DNA from: Myxococcales bacterium
GTDB lineage: Bacteria; Myxococcota_A; UBA9042; JABWCM01
Length of the DNA: 64,000 bases
Direction of reading: 5' to 3'
NCBI GenBank assembly: GCA_013360285.1
Contig: JABWCM010000003.1
Location: forward strand, 1-64,000
The notes below the pieces were generated by a model that worked only from the letters and a program-made list of their open reading frames with translations, ran no database searches and was not told where the DNA came from. Every line of letters starts with the position of its first letter. The stretch's first letter is position 1. Of this stretch, positions 8,937 to 18,221 are shown in pieces. A program made the position numbers and the translations under genes.

Positions 8937-11264
8937 GTGAGTAAATGCGGCTTGTTTTGTTGGGATTCGGGCAAATTTTGGGGAGGTTATTTTGCAGCGC
9001 TGCTGGTTGTGGGTGCAGCAGGTTGCTCAGGGGAAGATGAAACGCGGTTATCCAAAGATACCGTGGGGTTTGAGGATGACGAAACAAATCAGGACACGGG
9101 ACTGGCGGAACCGCCGGACGTTTACGGGACCGATGCCGGAAAAAACACGTCGTCAAGTCGGTTTGTTTATTCCACCTCATGCCGGTTGGCCGATGATCCG
9201 GGTGGCCATAGCAATGTGACCCTGGTGCCGGCTTTTCCCAATCTCACCTTTTCCAAAGCCGTACAATTGGCGACCCCTATGGATGGTACAGGGCGGTTGT
9301 TTGTGGTTGAGCAGGGAGGGCTCATCAAAGTGTTTTCCAATGAAGTGGCTGCGACACAAGCCGATGTATTTCTGGACGTGACAGATTGGACTTCGTCCTT
9401 CGGGGAGCAGGGGTTATTGGGAATGGCGTTTCATCCTCGTTATGTTTCCAATGGTTGGTTTTATGTGAACTATACGACAAAGGGAGATGGGGATACGGTC
9501 ATCGCGCGGTTTGAGGTGTCAAAAGACGACCCAAACAAAGCGGACCCTGCCAGTCAGCAAATTGTGTTAACCATTGAGCAACCGTACGCAAACCACAATG
9601 GGGGGCAGATTTTGTTTGGTCCGGATGGATATTTGTACATCGGTATGGGAGATGGGGGTGCGGGAGGGGATCCCAAAGGGCATGGGCAAGATACAAAAAC
9701 GTTATTGGGGGCGATGTTGCGTATTGATGTAGACAATCCTCAAGGGGGCAAACCCTACGGAATTCCTGCCGATAATCCGTTTGCGAAGCTTGATGATGGA
9801 TCGAAGCCGGAAATATTCGCGTGGGGGCTTAGAAACCCGTGGCGTTTCAGTTTTGATCGTCTGACGGGGACCTTGTGGGCTGGGGATGTGGGGCAGGACA
9901 ATGTGGAAGAGGTCGATGTTATCGAGTTGGGCAAAAACTATGGCTGGAACACGATGGAGGGTACCGCGTGTTACAAACCCGCCGTTGGATGCAAAAAAGA
10001 AGGTCTGATGTTACCCGTAGCCGAATATACCCATGCCGAAGTGGGGGAATCGATCACGGGAGGATACGTGTATCGGGGCAAGGGGGTGCCTTCATTGTAT
10101 GGGTCCTATGTGTATGGAGATTTCGTCACATCACAGGTGTTGATTTGGAAGGTGGGAGAGCAATCCCCGCCGGTGGCGGGCAGTCTGAAGGCCCCGGGGA
10201 ATATCGCGGCGTTTGGTGAGGACGAAGCTGGGGAATTGTTTGTGGTGACCTATCAGAATGGGATACATCGATTTGTGGAAAACGATGTGCAGCCAAAGGC
10301 GGATGATTTTCCACAATTGCTTAGCGAAACAGGTTGTTTTGACGACCTGGTCACCATGAAGCCCGCGGCCGGGGTTCTACCCTATTCAATTCAATCTCCT
10401 CTGTGGTCGGACGGAGCCAGAAAACAGCGTTACGTGGTGTTGCCCAAGGACGGGACCATAGAGTTGGACCCAACATCTGGACGTTTGATGTATCCGGCCG
10501 GAACGATGTTTATCAAACATTTTGAGTTGGTAACTGACCAAACTTCTCCGGAAAACAGCACACGGCTGGAAACACGATTTCTGGTTCTTTTAGACCATGG
10601 CGCCAAGGGTTATACCTACCGTTGGAACCTGTTGGAAACGGATGCGGAGCTGTTGCCGGGGGCCGATGTGTTGCCGTTGACGTTAACCGACGACCAAGGT
10701 GACGTTATGCCGTATGCGTGGCAGTTTCCGAGTCGAACCCAGTGTGACGCTTGCCATACGCAGGCATCGGGATATGTGCTGGGTGCCGATGACGTCGGAC
10801 AACTCAACCGGTCGGGGGCTGGTAGCCAGCCGCAGTTGGCAACATGGGCGGGTTGGGGTTTGTTTGACCCTTCGCTTGGTGATGGGTTGGCTGATTTGCC
10901 GCGGTTTGCCGATCCTTATGATTCCTCGGAGCCGGTGGAAAATCGGGTTCGATCGTATCTGCATTCCAATTGTTCGGGATGTCATATGCCCGGAGGTGCG
11001 GTGGGGGCGGAGTTGGATTTACGCCACGATACGTCGCTGGGTTTGACTCAACTGTGTGACAAGCCACCGTTAAAAGGGGACCTGGGGATTGTGGGCGCTA
11101 AGTTACTGAAGCCGGGAAAAGCGGACGAAAGTTTGGTGTATGTGAGAATGATTCATTCCGGTGCTTATCGGATGCCACCGCTTGGAAGTTCGATGATCGA
11201 TGAACAAGCGGCACGGCTTGTGCGTCAGTGGGTCGTCGGTCAGTCGGACTGTACTTCGCAGTAG
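8937..11264 (+). CDS. PQQ-dependent sugar (glucose/sorbosone) dehydrogenase-like lipoprotein fused to a C-terminal c-type haem domain
   Basis: GGLIKVFSNE...WGLRNPWRFSFDRLTGTLWAGDVGQDNVEEVDVI (GSDH beta-propeller), then CDACH and CSGCH haem motifs; lipobox AAGC. GTG start at 8937 has GGAGTGGG upstream; an ATG at 8916 is an alternative. Confidence 0.85.
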   Translation: MSKCGLFCWDSGKFWGGYFAALLVVGAAGCSGEDETRLSKDTVGFEDDETNQDTGLAEPPDVYGTDAGKNTSSSRFVYSTSCRLADDPGGHSNVTLVPAFPNLTFSKAVQLATPMDGTGRLFVVEQGGLIKVFSNEVAATQADVFLDVTDWTSSFGEQGLLGMAFHPRYVSNGWFYVNYTTKGDGDTVIARFEVSKDDPNKADPASQQIVLTIEQPYANHNGGQILFGPDGYLYIGMGDGGAGGDPKGHGQDTKTLLGAMLRIDVDNPQGGKPYGIPADNPFAKLDDGSKPEIFAWGLRNPWRFSFDRLTGTLWAGDVGQDNVEEVDVIELGKNYGWNTMEGTACYKPAVGCKKEGLMLPVAEYTHAEVGESITGGYVYRGKGVPSLYGSYVYGDFVTSQVLIWKVGEQSPPVAGSLKAPGNIAAFGEDEAGELFVVTYQNGIHRFVENDVQPKADDFPQLLSETGCFDDLVTMKPAAGVLPYSIQSPLWSDGARKQRYVVLPKDGTIELDPTSGRLMYPAGTMFIKHFELVTDQTSPENSTRLETRFLVLLDHGAKGYTYRWNLLETDAELLPGADVLPLTLTDDQGDVMPYAWQFPSRTQCDACHTQASGYVLGADDVGQLNRSGAGSQPQLATWAGWGLFDPSLGDGLADLPRFADPYDSSEPVENRVRSYLHSNCSGCHMPGGAVGAELDLRHDTSLGLTQLCDKPPLKGDLGIVGAKLLKPGKADESLVYVRMIHSGAYRMPPLGSSMIDEQAARLVRQWVVGQSDCTSQ

Positions 11265-11345
11265 ACACGACGGTTATTTTCAGGCAAACAGCCCGGTGTG
11301 GTGGGTTTGCGACAACGAGTCAAACGGAACGGTTGGAGGAAAACA

Positions 11346-12434
11346 ATGGACCGAACTTGGCGATGGATCTGGGCAATGGCCCTGGCTTTGTTGGGATGTA
11401 CGGAGTCAGCGACCGCCGAGGTGGTCAAAGCATTTTCCGGATCGGACAAAAAAATCGAGACGGCGGATTTGGTGCCCAACCTTCCGGATGCGGAAAATGG
11501 GACAGTGAAATATACGTTTGAGGCATATTTCCCCGATAATATTAGTATTTACTGGTCGTCTCGCTTATTTAACTTTGGTCCGGGGGACGGCAAATGCGAA
11601 GCAAAAAGCCGTTTGGAGATCGGGTCGCGGAAAATGCGGCACAGCAATGATTTGGACAAAGGTGACTACAAGATCACGGCGCAGCCTTTGGAACTGGTAT
11701 TTCAGGATCATGTGCTGAGTGGCGGACCCGATGGGATTCGGATTGTGGCCACCGGCAAAGAGTATTCGTATGACCTGGTGTTCAAACCAACCGTGAAAAA
11801 CTGGCGGCCGGGAAATGGCCGGGTGGATTTCGGTGGTGCAGGATTTTTTGACACTCTCTTGATTCCGCCCAAAGGTACTGTCGAGGGTACGATCACCGTG
11901 GATGGCGAAACCAAGCAGGTCAAAGGTTCTGGTTATGGAACGATGTCGCGGTCGTCGATAGCGCCCCATGATATGGCGAAACGGTGGCTGGAATTTAGGG
12001 TAGTTCGGGGAAATACGGTCGTGTTTTTTAAGGAGTTTCTAACGCCAAACCGGTTTGGTGACAAATCCATCGGATGGTTGCTTGTGGCGCACAAAGGCAA
12101 AGTGTTGGTGGCCACGTCGGATTACACTGTGGAGTATGGTGACTTTGTCACGGACGAAAAAAGCAGCCAGAAGTATCGGGTTCCCCAAGCGTTGATTATC
12201 AAAGCGAAAAATGGAGAAAACGAATTGACCTTGGGGATTAAGGGGACAAAACAAAAAGATCGTGATGACGTGTTGGCAAATATGAACGCGATTGAGCGCG
12301 CGATCGTTTCCAAGTTCGCAAAACCCATTACCTACAATTATTCCGCGGCCTTTGAGGTGCGTTATACGGGAGCCAATCCGATTACCGATACCGGAAAGGG
12401 GGCCGTTTACGACATTTCCCACATCAATCCGTAA
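11346..12434 (+). CDS. Secreted lipocalin-like protein (CrtC/AttH/Svf1-like fold suspected)
   Basis: MDRTWRWIWAMALALLGCTESATAE signal with GGTTGGAGG upstream; VEGTITVDGETKQVKGSGYGTMSRSSIAPHDMAKRWLEFRVV resembles the lipocalin-like CrtC/Svf1 group. Confidence 0.6.
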   Translation: MDRTWRWIWAMALALLGCTESATAEVVKAFSGSDKKIETADLVPNLPDAENGTVKYTFEAYFPDNISIYWSSRLFNFGPGDGKCEAKSRLEIGSRKMRHSNDLDKGDYKITAQPLELVFQDHVLSGGPDGIRIVATGKEYSYDLVFKPTVKNWRPGNGRVDFGGAGFFDTLLIPPKGTVEGTITVDGETKQVKGSGYGTMSRSSIAPHDMAKRWLEFRVVRGNTVVFFKEFLTPNRFGDKSIGWLLVAHKGKVLVATSDYTVEYGDFVTDEKSSQKYRVPQALIIKAKNGENELTLGIKGTKQKDRDDVLANMNAIERAIVSKFAKPITYNYSAAFEVRYTGANPITDTGKGAVYDISHINP

Positions 12435-12453
12435 TTCGTTTAGGTAAATCAGC

Positions 12454-13290
12454 GTGGTCACTCCGCTATCCTGGGCCGAACCGGTCACGTTGGGTGTGGT
12501 TCTGCTTTATTTAGGCGTCCAGAAACATTATTTTACAGACCGATTTGATCACTTTATCAGATCATATGTAAGCCTTATTCCGGCTGCTTGGTTTTGCGAA
12601 AACACGGTCATTCGTGCGTATGGGTTTTATGCCTATGCGGATGGATGGAAGGTTCAAATCGACCAAACGCCGGTGATGGTCGTTATCATTTGGCCTATTG
12701 TTGTTCTATCGGCAGTCAGCTTGGCGGAGAGAATCCGGAGGATGGTGCCCATCCCAGAAACAGCTCTTGTTTTTGCGCTGGTTGTGGCCGATGCGGCACT
12801 GATGGAGGCTATTGCAACATCGACCGGGTTATGGTCGTGGACTGTCCGTGGTCCGTTTGGAGTGCCGTTGGTGGGTTTTTGGGGGTGGGGATGTTTTGCC
12901 GTGGCCTCGGTTGTGATGTTGAGGCGGACACGTGACTTGAGAGGGTGGGGCCGCCTTGTGGTCCTCTGGGCCGGCAGTTGTGTTGCTACTCACGTATTGC
13001 TGTTGGTGTCATGGTGGGGTTGTTTTCGGTGGATCGAGTGGTTTCCCGACAATACGATGTTTGCCGCTGTCGCGGTGGTGTTTGGGTTGGGGTTGGCAGC
13101 AATGGCGGCTAGAACACGCCGGCGCCTGAGTGTACCGGTTCCAGAGTTGGCGGCGCGGGCTGTTGCTGCGGTTTATTTCTTTATCTTGCTGTTTGTTTAC
13201 AACCGGGAAAACGGAGCGTTGATCCTGTTTTCGTGTGCATTTGCTCCGCCGTATCTCGCGTTGTTTACCACCTCTTCCGATCAGGGATAA
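12454..13290 (+). CDS. Polytopic membrane protein, possibly CruF/carotenoid-biosynthesis-like
   Basis: GTG start; multiple hydrophobic helices; ENTVIRAYGFYAYADGW ... GLWSWTVRGPFGVPLVGFWGWGCFA. Confidence 0.6.
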   Translation: MVTPLSWAEPVTLGVVLLYLGVQKHYFTDRFDHFIRSYVSLIPAAWFCENTVIRAYGFYAYADGWKVQIDQTPVMVVIIWPIVVLSAVSLAERIRRMVPIPETALVFALVVADAALMEAIATSTGLWSWTVRGPFGVPLVGFWGWGCFAVASVVMLRRTRDLRGWGRLVVLWAGSCVATHVLLLVSWWGCFRWIEWFPDNTMFAAVAVVFGLGLAAMAARTRRRLSVPVPELAARAVAAVYFFILLFVYNRENGALILFSCAFAPPYLALFTTSSDQG

Positions 13291-13688
13291 TTGGCCACAA
13301 CCATGATGCAGGCATCGTGCTCCGAAACAAAGGACGCGGTGTCGGCAAACCGAACGCAGGCGTCATCGAAGCTGCCGGGTTGCATCCATACGTTGGGAAC
13401 TTGTGCCGCTTCGCATTCGGCAAGGACGTTGATTGTGATCGCCGGAGGGGTGACAATGTTGACGATGTCCGGCGTTGCCGGCAACGACGTAATATTGGGA
13501 TAACAGGGTAATCCAAGCACTTCTTTTTCGGTCGGATGGACAGGCCAAATGGTATAACCATGTCGCAACAGCGTTTTGGGAATCACGTTACCGTATTTGG
13601 CAGGATTGTTGGTTGCGCCGACGACGGCGATGCGGGTGGCCGGGGTTTTTTGTTTCAGAATTTCAAACATCGGATGGTTTAACATCAT
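13281..13688 (-). CDS. CoA-binding domain protein (YccU-like)
   Basis: RIAVVGATNNPAKYGNVIPKTLLRHGYTIWPVHPTEKEVLGLPCYPNITSLP...VWMQPGSFDD. Start may be MFEIL at 13670, overlapping the upstream stop. Confidence 0.82.
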   Translation of the reverse strand: MMLNHPMFEILKQKTPATRIAVVGATNNPAKYGNVIPKTLLRHGYTIWPVHPTEKEVLGLPCYPNITSLPATPDIVNIVTPPAITINVLAECEAAQVPNVWMQPGSFDDACVRFADTASFVSEHDACIMVVANYP

Positions 13689-14781
13689 CCACTCCGTGGT
13701 TGGTTTCAGGTGGGTTCACATCGATTAGGGCGGACGTGCCGACGTTGCCGAAGATGTGAATCGGAACGCCATTGTTAAGATGTGTCAACTGTTCCATTAA
13801 GTAAATGGTGGATGGATCCAATTGTGCAGTTGTCCAACGAAAACGTGGAGGTACGGTGTTGTGTCCCTTTTCGGAATAGCCGCTTGCTGCTTCACACAGG
13901 GTAGCGACAGCCGCAAGAGACAGCAAAAAGGGCGAAAGTTGTGGGCCGACGCAGCCGTCTCCCTGGTCATATAAGATGAGGTCGTTTGCTGTTTGGTGTG
14001 CCGCTTCGACGAAGGCGTCCGGGTTGGTCACGGTTCTTTCGAAACCTACAGCTACGTTTCCGTACTCTGCTTTGGCAAAAACAATACCGCCGTGGGTCTG
14101 CGCGTGACACAAAGATGTTTCGATTTCGGGCCAGAACAATCCTGCCGACTCCAGTCGGTTTTTCACTTCGTGTATTGCCGTATCAACAACCTGTGGCACA
14201 AATCCGTTCGTACCGAAAAGAACCTTGAGTTCAACAAGAGGGCTGCGTTCCCGTTCAAAAAAGGGCTCAATAGGCGAGTCGGCTTTACGCACGGCCAACA
14301 AGACTTCGCCCGAGGGGTTATCTCCAAAAGAAAACGAATGGATAAAAAAATCGACCCGCCTGCCTAACCTGCGGACCAAAGGTAAGATAACCTCGGCAAA
14401 ATAAGTAACGGAGCGGGAAGAAACCGGGTGGGTGCATCCCCGTACGACCAGTTCGGAGTCGGTTCCGCAATGAAGCAACAATGGCAGTGTAGCCTCCAAA
14501 AATAATGCACACGGGACGTAGCCTGGTGAAATATTTCCTAAATCAACCGTGGTACGGATGCCGGTGGGCAAACGGGTTTGGCGGCCAACGTTAAGGTGGG
14601 CCAACTGCGTTACAAATTGGGCAATCGAATCGGTGAACGGGGTGTGATGGGATGGGGGAATCGTCGATTTTATCCCACGAATCAGATTCTCATAAGCTGA
14701 AACCGCAATCCAATGGCCAAGGGCTATGTCCTCGGCACTGGTCGGGTGCGGGTGATTTGTGGATGGGCTTCGTGATTGCAT
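13663..14781 (-). CDS. Divergent RNA 3'-terminal phosphate cyclase (RtcA)-like protein
   Basis: TTVDLGNISPGYVPCALFLEATLPLLLHCGTDSELVVRGCTHPVSSRSVTYFAEVILPLVRRLGRRVDFFIHSFSFGDNPSGEVLLAV resembles the RTC fold core; start chosen to avoid overlap with ileS. Confidence 0.6.
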   Translation of the reverse strand: MQSRSPSTNHPHPTSAEDIALGHWIAVSAYENLIRGIKSTIPPSHHTPFTDSIAQFVTQLAHLNVGRQTRLPTGIRTTVDLGNISPGYVPCALFLEATLPLLLHCGTDSELVVRGCTHPVSSRSVTYFAEVILPLVRRLGRRVDFFIHSFSFGDNPSGEVLLAVRKADSPIEPFFERERSPLVELKVLFGTNGFVPQVVDTAIHEVKNRLESAGLFWPEIETSLCHAQTHGGIVFAKAEYGNVAVGFERTVTNPDAFVEAAHQTANDLILYDQGDGCVGPQLSPFLLSLAAVATLCEAASGYSEKGHNTVPPRFRWTTAQLDPSTIYLMEQLTHLNNGVPIHIFGNVGTSALIDVNPPETNHGVDDVKPSDV

Positions 14782-14893
14782 AGAGCGGTCACTATAAGGC
14801 AGTTGTTGACGACTCGTTGTTTGGGCGTTCGGTTCCTCATCTTGTGTACGATGGGAGTTGCAATGTTTTGGCGGTTGGAACAAACTCCCCGCC

Positions 14894-17800
14894 ATGAAAT
14901 TTTCCAACTTTACACCACAAATTCAATTCCCCGAAGCCGAAGAAACCATGCTGGCCTACTGGCAGAAAAACGACACGTTCCGCAAAAGTGTCGAAAATCG
15001 CCCGGAGTCAAATCGTTATAGCTTTTATGACGGTCCTCCGTTTGCAACTGGGCTACCCCATTATGGCCACCTGCTCGCCGGAACCATTAAGGATGTCGTG
15101 CCGCGTTACTGGACCATGCGTGGATATCGTGTGGAGCGACGGTTCGGTTGGGATTGCCACGGGTTGCCGGTCGAATACGAAATTGAAAAAAAGATCGGCC
15201 TTGCCGGTCGGGGCGAAATCGAGTCATTTGGTGTTGCAAAATTTAACGAAGAATGTCGTTCGATTGTGCTTCGATATACAGCCGAATGGCGGCAAGTTGT
15301 CGAACGAATGGGACGGTGGGTCGATTTCTCCAACGAGTACAAAACGATGGACCTCTCGTTTATGGAGAGTGTCTGGGCGGCATTCAAGAAGCTGTGGGAC
15401 GAGGGACTCATTTATGAAGGATACCGAGTTGTTCCGTATTCATGGCGTATCGCGGCACCGCTATCTAACTTTGAGGCAAATCAAAATTACCGTGAGGTCC
15501 AAGACCCGTCGCTGACCGTAAGAGTTCGGCTGGACAACGGGTTGACGGCCCTGGTGTGGACGACGACCCCGTGGACCTTGCCGAGCAATCTCGCTTTGGC
15601 GGTTGACCCTGAAGGGGATTACGCGATTTTGCGACCGCAGGCCGATACGGAGGCTGGTTCATTCGTCATGTTGGATGCACTTGTTTCCAGTTATTGGCCA
15701 AAAGAAGAAGGAATTGAACGTATCGGTTCAATAAAAGGCAATCAACTTGTTGGAATGGGATACCAGCCGCTGTTTTCTTTTTTTGAGTCAAAAAAGGCGG
15801 AAGGTGCGTTTCGGGTATTGCCGGGCGATTTTGTGACGGCGGACACCGGTACCGGTATTGTTCATATTGCGCCGGCATATGGTGAAGACGATTTTCGGCT
15901 GTGTTTACAACATCATATCGAACTTGTTGACCCGGTGGACGATGAAGGGCGGTTCACACTGGATGTGCCACCGTACGCCGGTACGTTTGTGAAAGATGCC
16001 GACAAGACGATTATTGCCGACTTAAAACAGGCCGGTAAGGTGCACAAACACGACACGCTGGTTCACAGTTACCCTTTTTGTTATCGAAGCGATACGCCGC
16101 TCATCTACAAATCGATCAGTGCTTGGTATGTGCGTGTCGAGGCGATCAAAGACCGGCTGGTACATAACAATCAGCAGGTGTTGTGGGTGCCGGGGCATCT
16201 GCGGGACGGAAGGTTCGGCAATTGGCTCGAAAATGCGCGGGACTGGAACATCTCTCGGAACCGGTTTTGGGGTAATCCATTACCAATTTGGCGAAACGTG
16301 GAGACCGGTGAAACTATTTGTGTTGGGTCGCGAGCCGAACTGGAGGCACTGAGTGGTCAAACGGTGGCTGATCTTCACAAACATATCGTTGATGAGATCT
16401 CCATTCCATCACCGACAGGTAGAGGGGTGCTCAAAAGGGTTCCCGAGGTATTGGATTGCTGGTTCGAATCGGGTTCGATGCCCTATGGCCAAGAGCATTA
16501 CCCATTTGAAAATAAAGAAAAATTTGAAGCCGGTTTTCCGGCAGACTTTATTGCGGAGGGCCTTGATCAGACACGTGGCTGGTTTTACACGCTGATGGTG
16601 TTGTCGACCGCGTTGTTTGATAAACCCGCGTTTAAGAATGTGATTGTAAACGGTTTGGTTTTGGCCGAAGACGGCCGGAAGATGTCGAAACGACTGCAAA
16701 ATTACCCTGATCCGGTAGAACTGGTCCGCGAACATGGTGCCGATGCACTTCGGATTTATATGTTGCAGTCGGCGGCCGTTCGCGGCGAGGAATTACGATT
16801 CAGTGAAGGTGGGGTTCGGGAAATGGTTCGCCGGGTGTTGCTTCCGTGGTGGAACAGCGTGGCGTTTCTCGCTACATATGCGCAGGTGGACGGCTGGGAT
16901 CCCGAAGTAGATTGGCCCGAAACGAGGTCGCCAAACGAGTTGGATATCTGGATTCGCGCCAAGATCGAAGATCTGAAGTTGCAGGTCGAACGCGAAATGG
17001 CTGTATACGAGTTGTCGCGTGTAGTGCCGCCGTTGCTCCAATTTATCGATGATTTGACCAATTGGTACATTCGGCGATCACGGCGGCGATTTTGGAAAGA
17101 AGGAAAAGGGGAGGACAAACAGCACGCATACGCGACGCTGTATGGTGTTCTTCTTGAATTTTCGGAAATGATGGCGCCATTTCTTCCGTTTCTTGCCGAC
17201 TACACCTATCAGATCTTACGCCGTACCGCGGATACGAAAGCCGTTGATAGCGTTCATCTGCGTGATTTTCCGAGGCCAAGGGCGCTTAGCTCGGAGGAAG
17301 CCGCCATTGAAGGGCGTATTGATTTGGCGCGGGTTGTGGCGGAACTGGGTCGGGAGTTACGTGCGTCTCATCGAATCAAAACCAGGCAACCGCTTGGTCT
17401 TATTCGTATCGGGGTGCCCACTGCCGAAGAAGCGGCTTGGTTGCGGGCAAGCGAAGACATCATTTTGGACGAGTTGAACATCAAACATCTCGACGTGGTG
17501 GACGACCCGACGCGATTGGCAAAGGTGGTTGTTAAGCCGAATCTGCCAAAACTAGGACCCAAGTTGGGAAAACAACTGAAGGACCTGATGGCCGGGTTAC
17601 GTAATCTTAGCGAAGAGACTGCTAAAGTTCTTGCATTCGGAGGGTCAGCGCAGGTTGCCGGATTCGAGTTGGGTCCGGATGATGTGTTGGTTGAGTTGCA
17701 ACCGGCTGATTCCGGCTTCTTGGTCGCGGCGAGGGGGCGTTTGGTGGTGTTGATCGACCCGACTATTGACGAAGAATTGCGGCTGGAAGGGTTGGCGAGA

Positions 17801-18040
17801 GAGCTGGTCAACCGTGTGCAACGGATGCGAAAGGATCTGGATTTGCCGGTAGATGCAAGGATTTCGTTGGCGGTGGCTTCTGCAAACGAGGGGTTTCAGA
17901 AAGCGATTTTGGCCAACACGGCGTACATCGAGCAAGAAACGTTGTGTCGCCTTCAATTTGAGTTGCTGGACAACGCGGAACTGGTAAAAGATCAGGACAT
18001 TGAGGGAGAACCGGTTGTGGTGAGCATCAAGCGTAACTGA
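14894..18040 (+). CDS. ileS: Isoleucyl-tRNA synthetase, eukaryote-like type
   Basis: YSFYDGPPFATGLPHYGHLLAGTIKDVVPRYWTMRGYRVERRFGWDCHGLPVEYEIEKK; KMSKRLQNYPDP; WFESGSMPYGQEHYPF. Confidence 0.97.
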   Translation: MKFSNFTPQIQFPEAEETMLAYWQKNDTFRKSVENRPESNRYSFYDGPPFATGLPHYGHLLAGTIKDVVPRYWTMRGYRVERRFGWDCHGLPVEYEIEKKIGLAGRGEIESFGVAKFNEECRSIVLRYTAEWRQVVERMGRWVDFSNEYKTMDLSFMESVWAAFKKLWDEGLIYEGYRVVPYSWRIAAPLSNFEANQNYREVQDPSLTVRVRLDNGLTALVWTTTPWTLPSNLALAVDPEGDYAILRPQADTEAGSFVMLDALVSSYWPKEEGIERIGSIKGNQLVGMGYQPLFSFFESKKAEGAFRVLPGDFVTADTGTGIVHIAPAYGEDDFRLCLQHHIELVDPVDDEGRFTLDVPPYAGTFVKDADKTIIADLKQAGKVHKHDTLVHSYPFCYRSDTPLIYKSISAWYVRVEAIKDRLVHNNQQVLWVPGHLRDGRFGNWLENARDWNISRNRFWGNPLPIWRNVETGETICVGSRAELEALSGQTVADLHKHIVDEISIPSPTGRGVLKRVPEVLDCWFESGSMPYGQEHYPFENKEKFEAGFPADFIAEGLDQTRGWFYTLMVLSTALFDKPAFKNVIVNGLVLAEDGRKMSKRLQNYPDPVELVREHGADALRIYMLQSAAVRGEELRFSEGGVREMVRRVLLPWWNSVAFLATYAQVDGWDPEVDWPETRSPNELDIWIRAKIEDLKLQVEREMAVYELSRVVPPLLQFIDDLTNWYIRRSRRRFWKEGKGEDKQHAYATLYGVLLEFSEMMAPFLPFLADYTYQILRRTADTKAVDSVHLRDFPRPRALSSEEAAIEGRIDLARVVAELGRELRASHRIKTRQPLGLIRIGVPTAEEAAWLRASEDIILDELNIKHLDVVDDPTRLAKVVVKPNLPKLGPKLGKQLKDLMAGLRNLSEETAKVLAFGGSAQVAGFELGPDDVLVELQPADSGFLVAARGRLVVLIDPTIDEELRLEGLARELVNRVQRMRKDLDLPVDARISLAVASANEGFQKAILANTAYIEQETLCRLQFELLDNAELVKDQDIEGEPVVVSIKRN

Positions 18041-18042
18041 CC

Positions 18043-18217
18043 AGGGTGTGTGGTGTTTTTTAGGGGAATTTTTGGCAAGCAGGATTTTCGCCGGATCGTC
18101 CGAAAAAATCCTGAGTCATATTGGGAATATGGCGCAGGGATTTTTGCGGCCGAGGCGGCAAAATACGGCCAGGACAAAAATTTCATCTAAAAACACCACA
18201 CACCTAGGTGTGTGGTG
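18043..18217. repeat. Dispersed palindromic intergenic repeat, copy B
   Basis: AGGGTGTGTGGTGTTTTTTAGGGGAATTTTTGGC...TCGTCCGAAAAAATCCTGAG..TAT.GGGAATATG.CGCAGGGATTTTTGCGG..AAAAATTTCATCTAAAAACACCACACACCTAGGTGTGTGGT, near-identical to copy A. Confidence 0.85.
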
Positions 18218-18221
18218 GAGG

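Noticed and set aside
16455-16480. tRNA-like GGTTCGAATC T-loop
   Set aside because: Lies in frame inside ileS (CWFESGSMP) with no cloverleaf arms.
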